From the NCBI GenBank assembly GCA_023653785.1, contig JAMKCH010088386.1:34211-98210 (forward strand): a DNA stretch of 64,000 nucleotides, written 5' to 3'. Under the pieces are notes generated by a model that worked only from the letters and a program-made list of their open reading frames with translations, did no database searches and was not told the DNA's origin. The translations under genes and the position numbers were made by a program. Shown one piece after another: positions 54,719 to 64,000 of this stretch (position 1 is the first letter of the stretch; each line of letters opens with the position of its first letter). This DNA is from Ophioderma brevispina. Lineage: Eukaryota; Echinodermata; Ophiuroidea; Amphilepidida; Ophiodermatidae.

Positions 54719-57016
54719 CTTGACAGTGTTTTTGCATTGGTTGGTATATATATAGAAGTGGCACACAGTCAACTTTTTCCATGAAAATACCATGCAAGTC
54801 AATGTTTAAGTGTAGTTAAAACAATGAGAAAACAAAAACACAGCATTTATTTCAAATTGATTTCAGGTTTTAAAAAGCAAAAAGGATTAGTTATAATACC
54901 TGCTCAATTTGGTAATGAGTGGGAGGAAACCATCAGCTCACCAAACAGTTGTGTTTTTTTAAAACTGCAGAAATCCACGCAAACCTGAGATCAATGGCAA
55001 CCATAAAAGAGCAGCTGTGTGTGGGTCCCAGGACGTTTCAGGTGAAATGGCGGGCGGGTGATTTGACCATCCGATTGCCCAAATTGGATATATATCAGGA
55101 GGATAGTATAGAATACCTTCATGAAGAAATTAAATTGGGTCCAATTTGTATATTTGCTCAGAGATTTTTCACACCATTTTCCTCAATTTTTGCCCCATGT
55201 TGCTCATTTTTGCGTATTTAGGAACTTTCTTGGAGTCCTTTTTTAAATCTTCACAACATGGTACATTGTCTATAATTTGTTGTCATATTTCTACCAAATT
55301 TTAAAACTCAAACCGGATCAATCCGCCGTTTTGACTTTTGTTTAATTTCAGTTCGATGCCCCATGATTGTACAGCCTTTTCCATAGGTAACATTTTCAGG
55401 GGAAAAGGCATTGAAATGAAAAATATTAAAAATCTGTAATCTTTTGATCTGTTCAATGGAGTTTCATAGGTTTTTTTGTAGTAAAAAATATTTTTTGTTC
55501 TTGTACAAATGAAAATCAACGGACTTTGCATACTTTGAAAATAATAGTCTAATTATCTCTAATATATCTCCTTTAACAAAAAAATAAGAAAAAAAAAAGT
55601 AATCGGTAATATCAACACATTCTGCTTTGTTGGGAAGGAACAAAGATGATACGATGGAAATGCTTGCTTTGACAATTTTTCCCCAGTTGCCTTCAATTTG
55701 CTTAACTAACAGCGTGAAATGCAGACCTAAAAAATGCCATCAGGGCAAATAACCATTTTTCACTCTGGACATTTTTTCCAAAAGTGGGGCATGGATTTAT
55801 TAGCGGATGATATGAGGTAAAACAAAGCAGGGTTGTAGGTGAAAAATAGTGATTAGGTGAAAATATTTTGTAATGTTTTTGGCATTGTTTGGAAATATTA
55901 AGAGCTCAAAAATCTAAACAACTTGAGTCAAAGACCACGGTTTTGCTTGACCGGCCACCAAACGTCCCATAGATTAAATATTGTACCATTTGTAACATCT
56001 CTTGAGGCGTTTAAAATGAAAATTGCGGATTTCACTGCGATATATACGAACCTGTGATGATCCGGGCCCGATTGTCTCTTAGTAAACAAAAAGCAACAAA
56101 GAAGAATGATGAGAATGTCCTGAAACGTCATTAGGGACCAAAACTGAAGCCCTCCTGTATGTAACTGAAAGTTTTGTCGTAATGCTGAATCTGTGAAGCC
56201 CCTCAAGAAGGGAAGCCTACTGAATGCAACTTAAAGTTTGTCGTAGAGGGCTGATCTGTACCACCTTTCCCTATCTTCAAGCATTATCGAAAATTTTTAT
56301 TCACTTTTATAAGGAGCATTTTGCACTCCGATTGCTAGTTTGCCCTGCAATCAACTACATTTTAACATTCAAAACTACAATTAAAGAATCCACCATCACT
56401 GATTTTGCCAGTGCCGTATATTGGGATTATTATTGGAGGAGGGACTTCAAACCAGAGATGCTCAATGTGCAAGTACCTATAATATGATGCCATTCAAAAC
56501 ACCAACATCCTTTAAGTATCCCTTTATATATTAATTTTACAATAGAAAATTACACATTAATACAATTTTGTTTATGATAATTCAATCCAACCTGGAATGG
56601 GATTTTGCGGGTATCCCATGCTGGCATCACAAGACTTATTGTGAAATGTCCCACTGTGCATTGTGGGGATGAACTCCATAACACTTCTAATAACCCCGCA
56701 CCATACTTTTGATCATGTGAATAACAGCTTCTCAATTGAATCCCTTTTCCTCTAAAATGTGCTTGATTCCCAAGTACTCTTTAGATGCGGATGTAGGCCT
56801 ATACTATTTTAATTTAAATTCTTTTGTTTATTTTTGTGTTCAAAATCTTTTAACTTGTTATCTTGTAATTCTGTTAACACTTCAAATAGTAACGTGACCT
56901 GGACAAAGTTTAGGTTTTCAAAAAACATCACCCAATGCAATACACACTTTTCCAAGATCGTGTAAAATGAAATAAGGTAGTAGAAAATTCAATGTTCTTA
57001 TGTTAAGGACATAAAC

Positions 57017-57070
57017 TATAGTGGTGAAAGACAAATGACTATTTATAGTCCATTTGTCTTTAACACTATA
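57017..57070. repeat. Imperfect hairpin, possible pre-miRNA-like fold or MITE core
   Basis: TATAGTGGTGAAAGACAAATG and, inverted, TATAGTGTTAAAGACAAATG form 7+11 paired bases with a small internal loop and a terminal loop of about 13 nt. Weaker inverted similarity (CTTATGTTAA) extends outward to about 56985-57095, which favours a small palindromic transposon. Confidence 0.55.
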
Positions 57071-57469
57071 TTTAATTTTCAACATTAACATAAGGAAACT
57101 ATTAACAAGAGTCCTTCAAAAAGGACACTCTGCCCTAATGAATCTAGCTTCCGACTTAAATTAGGCTGATTTTGCTTATACCTGAACACTTTACAATGGA
57201 GTACAAATCAAGATCTCCAACCTTCTGAGAATATTCCCATCATACGACTTCGTAAAATTACTACATAAGTTCCATGAGATGATAATTGTTTCACAATTGT
57301 TTTTAATTTACATAAATTCGCTATTAGGCCAACAGTTAATTGTTTTTCAGCTAGTCTTTATTCCAAGCTAACTTTAAAAGGTGTATCTACATCTTTTTGT
57401 TCTTACTGGTAATTTTTTGATAACATGGTATTTGAAAGTCATAAATCACTGACGCAACACGGTCAACAC

Positions 57470-57782
57470 ATTGGCCTTTTTCGTGATCCACAGCCTCATC
57501 CCCTTGACTTTACCCAAAAGGAGTTGAGATTTTTACATCATCTGACCCGTTAGCCTAATTGTTGCCTAATCATACTTGCAAATGTTGATCGAATCTGGAA
57601 GAAATTAGCCATTTTGGTATTTTCTGTCCGTAAAAGACAAATTTATAACCTCATGGCCTTGACCGTCAGTGGCACCGTGATATACCATTTTGTTAATAAC
57701 CTCAAACCGCCTCATCAAAATCAACTCGGGATATCTAATACATAAAAACAAAAATGGAGGTGTTAAGAGCCAAAAGGCACCT
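57470..57782 (-). mobile_element. TTAA-type MITE family 2, diverged copy
   Basis: TTTTTCGTGATCCACAGCCTC at the left and, inverted, AAAGGTGCCTTTTGG at the right, with TTAA at 57783-57786. The interior words ATTTTTACATCATCTGACCC and TTTTCTGTCCGTAAA match the family. Confidence 0.7.
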
Positions 57783-59167
57783 TTAATTGATTGAAGTGGC
57801 CCTCATTACCTGAAATTACCTTCCTTCACTTGTTACTATTCAAAGGTTCCTTTAAAATTGTATCAGAAAGTGCGTTCCCATTTTTTTATAGCCGGGGTGT
57901 TTTTTACATCTTTATAATGCACTCCAGAGTATTAATTCCCTCCTGAGAATACCAGCCAAAAATGTTTATTTTTTATAGTGTATCATGCAATATAAATGGT
58001 TTACTACTTATTGTATCATACTAATAACAATTATTATGATGTTGAACCCCACAAAAATTCATTAGTCTTGGCTTTTGGTATTTTTTTTTTTAAAATTAAT
58101 TTCACTTGACAATTCTAGTAACTTTATTACTTACAGTTAGTATATGTACTTTTTAACTTAACCGAAAACCCACAAAATAACGCAAAATTTTAAATGGCAA
58201 TGACTTTTTAAATCAATATTGTGTTATGAGAAAACCCTGTGCATAACTTGCTTTTTCAACTTCCAATGAACAAGCAAATATTTTTTGCTGTTTACTTTTT
58301 AATTCGTCGAGATTTCAATCGGTAAACATGCCTCCATGTGCCCTGCCTACAGGTAGTTTTTTCAATTGTGGGTGAATCTTTTTACACCACTTATGGAGAG
58401 TAATTTCCTAACTTCTTCATTCTCTTAATTTGTTCCCTTACTTAACCCCCACCCCCCGGGTTGGGGGGGGGTTCTCAACTTTGGTTTGGGTAGGGACGTG
58501 CCTCCTCGCCTCTGGAAGTCGATCCATAGCTATACCATTTTATGTCCAAAAAAAGGGACCCACATAGCTAACCAGAGATGCACATTTAGGCCAGAATTTT
58601 AACGGATGTTCTATTATGGCTCGATCCCTGTATGGTCATTTTGGTGTTGAGACTCACCCCCCCCCCACTTAACCTTAGTTTTCAAGCTTAATAACATTTA
58701 AATTGTCAATGTCAAAATTTGGTGTAGTAATCACTGCTTTGCAAATGGTGATATATCACGTGAACTAATTTTTTCTGAATCCCATTGTCCAACCTCTGTG
58801 GTGGCAATTTTACCACCATCCCAAGGACAATCTCCTGTGTTTTGTCAACTGTCAACATATGACTTGTGTTTGATAAAAAGGTATTGTAAAATTGTCAACT
58901 TAATACAAAATTAATAAATACAATATCAATATAACACGAGACTAATATACAACGTTGGCAAACCATTCGACACTTTCAACTTGGCTAATTTTACCCCACT
59001 TATATTCCATTCCAGACTAAGGTTTAACACTTTTATCCATAAAAATATTGAAAAGGCAAAACAATTTCACATTCGGTAATATGTGCAAGCTACAAGGTTA
59101 GATGTATCATGCAAGTTCCCAAGAAGTAAACAGTGGTTGCATTTAACCTTTCGTCAAATAGTAGCAG

Positions 59168-59470
59168 AGGGTGTTTTGAAACTAATCCCATAATACAATT
59201 TGCACTGTGTGCCTCTAATGTTCTGTACTAAACATATGTCATTAATTTAGGCAGTTGTAAAGAAGTTTAAGGCGCACAAAACCTTTTCATATATTAATTA
59301 TTTTTTTTAAAGGTACTAGTGTTTTGTGGGCAGGAATGGGGTGTAAAGGTCTCGTTTTGATGTATTAAAAATGGGATTTTTGTGGTCACATGCCGGGATC
59401 GTGCAAGGGATTATTGAGGTGGAAATGTACCAAACTGATGCATGGTGGGATGGGCTAAATATTCTCTTAG
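59168..59470. mobile_element. Relative of the CAGAGGGTGTTTTGA MITE, right end decayed
   Basis: CAGAGGGTGTTTTGAAACTA, ATCCCATAAT and CTGTACTAAACATATGTCA match 35230-35513. The right end, GCATGGTGGGATGGGCTAAA, is diverged. Confidence 0.65.
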
Positions 59471-61944
59471 GTAGCTTTGTGTTTCTAAAAGGCTCGGACC
59501 TTATGATGGATTGAAGTGAGAGAATTTGGGCCGTTCATTTAACACCGTGGCAAAGGTTAAAGTTCCAAGCTATTACTATTATTATGCACTTGAACCATCT
59601 GTAACATTGATTCGTGATGTAGACTTGCATAACTAGCACTATCTTCAGGAGCAACTGCGGAATGAGTGTAAAGTAGCACATGGTACCAAGGCACATGGAC
59701 GTTTTAAAAAAAAAAAAAAAAGACACTGGGGAAGATATTTGTGGTAAAAGACAATAACAAACTACCCTTCGGGCAATACATAACTTCATCTACCTATATA
59801 CTCATGAATTATTGCCAATTGGTGGTTATAAGACTAGGCTGCAAATGCAATGGCGCGTCTCTAGCTAAAGGCCCAGCATGATACTGATGGCTTTCATTCA
59901 GCTTTCACACACAGCATGCATCTACATTGTAGGACAACAGACAATTCAGAATAATCTTTGCCTACACAACCACAATTCATGCCAAAAACACCACAGGAAC
60001 GAACAAAATCCCAAACGCACATCTTCTCAGAATTTTCAAAATTCACAACATAATACTTTGCAAGAATGCCCTTACTTGCATACCTGCGAGTTCAAAAGAA
60101 TTGGCAAGACATTAGAGACTAGTTTTATGAGAACATTGGGTTTCCTCCTCTAGATTTGGCCTACCTGATGACAATAGCCTATATTATATTATAGGCTAAA
60201 AAGTGTACTTTTTCAAGTAATACCCAAACCCTTAAAAAATGGTCCTTTTGGTTACACCTCATCACCAAATGTAGGCATTTCAACCTTTCCACTTTCCACA
60301 ATGAATTTTCACTAGTACAACAATTTTACACCAGCAGACTGTGAGCCTGAGTAGTTGAAGGGAGAAAGACTATCCATTATGAAAGCAAAACCTGGTTTAA
60401 ACTTGAGTTTTAAGTTAAAGTGCAAACAAGAGATTTGAGGCACCCAAATCTTGTTCATCATACAATTTCATTCAAATAGATTTAGACACTCAATAGAGTT
60501 CTTACTTTGTATTTATGCTACAGAATGTCTTGAAAGAGAGAAAAAAAAGGTGATTTTATTTATTATATTTCAATGTAAAAACAGAGTCTGAAATTTCGTA
60601 TTGGCTCCTATACTCAATTAGAAATGGCAAAATTTTTTGTACCAAAGAAACCCGTTCTCACCTTATCCTTTAAAATGGGATATTTTTGACGCAAAAGCTT
60701 TACTCCGGGCAAAAATCAGAACTTTTCATTTTTTTAGGGACACCTATAATGTGCATCTCTCGGGTGCCGTAACTTTTAAGATTCAAGATTCCTTTGAGAC
60801 TACTAGCCTCTTAGGCCAAAAAAAAAAGTTTTGTTTCCAGTAGGCCATTATCTATGATTGTAGTCCATATTGTACCACACCACACAAACTTTTTTTAATT
60901 TGATTTTATTTATAAATTTCACATTTGTTACTAATACCAAAAAAAACAAAAATCACCTACCCAGATTTAGAAAATTTCAGTTCATTTTTAAAAATTAATT
61001 AAGTTGATCCCAAATCAATTTTTGTTTTATATAGACTATAATGTGGAAGGTGAACAGTCACTATGATTTGCAAAGTTGTTGACTTGCCGTGTTTTTTGGC
61101 GTGATTGGGGGTTGGATTTGATACAATTCAGGGGTCAAAATACTCAAAAAAAAATAAAAGAAGCCCATTTTTACTTTTAGGTTTTGGATTACCTACGGGA
61201 AACAGACTTGATTTTTTGCCTTAGAGTAGATCAATTAGCCTTTTCCTCCCTACGATTGTGCGCAATTTTTCACAACACACCAGTGCTTTCTTCTGAAACA
61301 ACACTGACAAAATCATTTTCTTAAAATTTCCTAAAACTTCAGAAGTTTAATTAATATATTGGCCAGTCACCAAAGGAGATAAATGGGTGATGAACCCTTG
61401 CAAGGGCTTCACTGGTCCCTTTGCTCCTCATATCTGTGGTAAACAGTTACATTTTTGAGTACATCAATTTTTGGAATTTGCCAAAGTAATCATTTTTCAG
61501 CATTTTGATACAAAGTCACACGACTGCGTGTCGAAGTCTAGTACCAAATTGGTTAAATTGTCTCTGATAATTCACCCATGGTCTCTTACCGTCTTTATTT
61601 TAGAAATTGACACAAATTGCATTTCAAAAGTGTTATACATACAGTGATCTTTTCCCAATTAGACCACCAAAAATTGAAGTCAACAAGAGATTTTTGGGCA
61701 CCCAATTTGTGTTCATAATAGTAAGTTCATGTAGATTAGACCCCTCAATAGATTTCCTTACCTTGTATTTGGCTACAGAAATACTTAAGAGAGAAAAAAA
61801 GTGATTTTTGATTTGCTTATATAGTTCCATATAAAGATAGGCTGAGTTTTTGTTTTTGCTCCTAAACGACAATTAGAACTAGATATAGCTGTGGTCAGAG
61901 ACCACGAAACCCTCGATAGCTTCAACCCAAGTCTCTAAAACTAA

Positions 61945-62000
61945 GGCCAGCTTCGAAACCTGCCGCAGCTTCGAAACCTAGCCGAGCTTCGAAACCCAAC
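61945..62000. repeat. Short tandem repeat, AGCTTCGAAACC
   Basis: Three units of about 19 bp share AGCTTCGAAACC, with TTCGAA as a palindromic core. Confidence 0.75.
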
Positions 62001-62029
62001 CATATCTAGATCTGGCGACAGTCGAGGTA

Positions 62030-62595
62030 GTGACCTTTTGACCCGAAACGACCGTCGATCTCGAAAATATTTACACATATTTGGATTGTCATAAGGATCT
62101 ATTAAATGTCTGCCCGTTATGGCAGTTTGAAAATTTGACCTTTGACCTCTTAATGACCTTGTCTCAAAAATATTTTCAACATGATTAGGATGTCATACGG
62201 ATCATTTCAGTTAATTTCAGCTCAATTTAAGCCTCTTTGACCTCTTAATGACCTTTTGATCTCAAAAATATTTCAACATGTTTAGGATGTCAATATGGAT
62301 CATTTCAGTTAAATTTCAAGCTCAATCGGAGCATTTTGTAAATTTGACCTTCGACCTCCTAATGACCTTGATCTCGAAAATATTTCAACATGTTTAGGAT
62401 GTCCATCAGATCATTGCAGTTAAATTTCAGCTCAATCTGTGCATTTTGAAAATTTAAAAAAAAACTTACCTTTGACCTCTTAATGACCTTTGCTCTCCGA
62501 AAATTTCAACATGTTTAGGATGGTCATAATGATTATTTCAGCAAATTCAGCTCAATCTGGCATTTTGTAAATTTTGACCTTTGAATTTGTATGGA
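62030..62595. repeat. Satellite-like array, unit about 110 bp, five copies
   Basis: Each unit contains TTTGACCTTTGACCTC, TTAATGACCTT, GATCTCGAAAATATTTCAAC, ATGTTTAGGATGTCAT, GATCATTTCAG and TTAAATTTCAGCTCAAT. Units differ mainly by small indels. Confidence 0.88.
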
Positions 62596-63519
62596 ATTTA
62601 TAACATGCACCAGTACAAGTAGCACCAATCTACCAATCAGAAGACCTGTGTCCGTATTTGTCTTTTTCATTTTCTCATTTTTATTTTTTTAAATAAATTA
62701 ATAAAGAGTGGTAATCTATTATAACCATGCTATGCTACAAAATCAACTTGAATATTCTTTTTGTTTTATTTCGCATTTTCTTGACTAAGGAGAAAAACAT
62801 AGAACCGCCATACATAAGCCATCTAAATTGAAACCTTCCCGGGAAATGTAACCGCACCTGAAGTACGATTTGTTTGCATTCATTAATCAAGTAAAAATAT
62901 TTTATTTTGTTTTTTGACGTGATTTGCCGGACTCGCCAGACAATAATCCTTTAAATGCGATTTCAAAGAACCCAAGGGTGACTTGACCAGAAGGAATTGA
63001 AAGGGAGCGCTGCAATTAAAATATAAATCCCCTACAATAAAGTACAGGACTATATTTTAGGTGAAGCGGAGTTGTCACCTTACATACAGTACGTTGAGAA
63101 ACCAATTCCTAATATCTCCTATATCGATTGTTAATCCTCATGTAAGTAGATTTAACCTTTTCTTCGAAATGAATGTAAGGCTTTACCAGCTAAAGAAATT
63201 CTGGCTCTTGCAGACCCAAGGTTAGGGGCATTCATACTGGCGTAAGACAGGCCGAGCGAGGCGACGAAGCGAGCGACAACCGAACCCCCCCACCCGATTT
63301 TGCACATTATTATGTTTTGAGAATCTTCCGTCCTATATTACTATACACATGCTGGAAAACCAATAAAAACAACACTTCTCAATAATCTATGCTCTCTTGA
63401 AACTTTGGTGTCCAAATACTTCCACCACTTTGGATCAATCCCCCTTAACTTTCATTGAATTTTAAACAGAACGCATTCCTAATGCTGTTTGTCTGTGCAC
63501 CCTGGTAACGAGACAGTAT

Positions 63520-63743
63520 TAAGCTGCATGCGCACGAACCCACTAGTAAACCCGTCTTGGTATTCATTACGGTGGCCCGCCATGTTCGTCGAATAACACG
63601 GCATAATGCCGCGTGACGGCCAAGGATTCAGGCTAATTATGTACCCCGGAAGCAGGTAGCGTGTGCACATGAATTCCGGTCATGTCATGTCAATTTTGCA
63701 TCGATCATGTCAAGGACGCATTTGTTTTTATTTACCTTGCGAG
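63520..63743 (+). promoter_or_regulatory. Promoter-like region upstream of the 63744 ATG
   Basis: This GC-richer stretch contains TGCATGCGCA (63525-63534), close to the NRF1 palindrome, and CCGCCATGTT (63577-63586), a good YY1-type site, without a TATA box. NRF1 and YY1 sites are typical of housekeeping promoters. Motif matches alone are weak evidence. Confidence 0.35.
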
Positions 63744-63860
63744 ATGGCTAATTCTTCTGCTGGTGGAAGTAGATTTTCAACAATAAATGGATTGTTTAAA
63801 GGTGTGGATAGTGCCCACACCGGGAGAGTACCGCCGCGCTGTTGGAGTAAAGATTTTCAG
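63744..63860 (+). CDS. Probable first coding exon of an unidentified gene, 39 codons
   Basis: ATG has a strong context (G at -3 and +4: GCGAGATGG). The frame reads MANSSAGGSRFSTINGLFKG, VDSAHTGRVPPRCWSKDFQ and ends at CAG|GTCAGT, an acceptable donor, in phase 0. Composition is balanced and protein-like, unlike the neighbouring AT-rich DNA. I do not recognise the family. The remaining exons would lie beyond 64000. Confidence 0.5.
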
Positions 63861-64000
63861 GTCAGTTAAAGCATAAGGTAATCGCTTGATCCAGTGTCAG
63901 TACAGTAGCATAATAATTAATATCATGGCCATGGCATGGTACATAACTCATGAACTTGTTGTACTTCGAGTCTTTGGTAGGCAAAGAGCAACTCGCGTTA

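Larger units (their letters stand above)
54735..62020. other. Mostly non-coding; presumed srGAP-like 5' intron(s)
   Basis: No F-BAR exon could be recognised on the minus strand. Contents noted: a MITE family 2 copy (57470-57782), a hairpin (57017-57070), G/C homopolymers near 58446-58475, an A-run at 59706-59720, a MITE relative at 59168, and a diverged direct repeat at 60455-60600 versus 61680-61870 (AGAGAGAAAAAAAGTGATTTT-like). ORFs of 60-100 codons lack splice context. Confidence 0.4.

Noticed and set aside
54919..55221. 100-codon plus-strand frame
   Set aside because: No splice context, no recognised motif, and not conserved-looking; left as intronic DNA.

Overview
The window looks like nuclear DNA of a marine invertebrate, probably a deuterostome such as a hemichordate or echinoderm. 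It is AT-rich, has short exons with GT/AG borders separated by kilobase introns, and is full of MITEs, tRNA-derived SINEs, LINE fragments and satellites. The phylum is an inference; nothing here fixes a species. No prokaryotic operon, CRISPR array, rRNA or intact tRNA gene was seen. Several homopolymer-length discrepancies inside well-conserved exons suggest an assembly with residual single-base indels.

Two genes can be named. On the plus strand, the last two coding exons of the meiotic MutS homologue MSH4 lie at 15041-15128 and 15496-15669. They are preceded by a tandem array (14337-15040) in which the first part of the penultimate exon plus its 3' splice site is repeated about six extra times. 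On the minus strand, the 3' half of an srGAP-family gene (F-BAR/RhoGAP/SH3) runs from about 54718 down to 39057. It comprises a linker, a RhoGAP domain split over six exons, a 29-nt acidic microexon, an SH3 exon, and then three consecutive paralogous proline-rich tail exons. All three tails start in the same phase with the same split codon. Its F-BAR exons were not found and probably lie beyond 64000. A likely first coding exon of an unidentified plus-strand gene, with a promoter-like stretch, is at 63744-63860.

The rest is mostly mobile and repetitive DNA. 4790-6975 is a degenerate minisatellite whose unit contains a hairpin, split by a 536-bp hAT-like insertion. 8967-9690 is a decayed jockey/CR1/L2-type LINE tail. 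10705-11534 is a 363-bp exact duplication. 16289-17399 is a hAT-like element with 12-bp terminal inverted repeats and a surviving first exon. 26636-30060 is a nested set: a MITE split by a LINE, itself split by 1.44 kb of unknown DNA. Two families of MITE with TTAA target duplications recur through the window, and one copy sits inside a SINE whose uninterrupted paralogue is 1.2 kb away. Several long foldback elements (20400-21297, 43014-43295, 44008-44452, 50326-50836) and arrays built around TGACCTTTGACC-like words complete the picture.

The most interesting structure is the triplicated terminal exon of the srGAP-like gene: one GTPase-activating/SH3 core that could be fitted with any of three divergent proline-rich tails. 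The amplified MSH4 splice-site/exon fragment is second.
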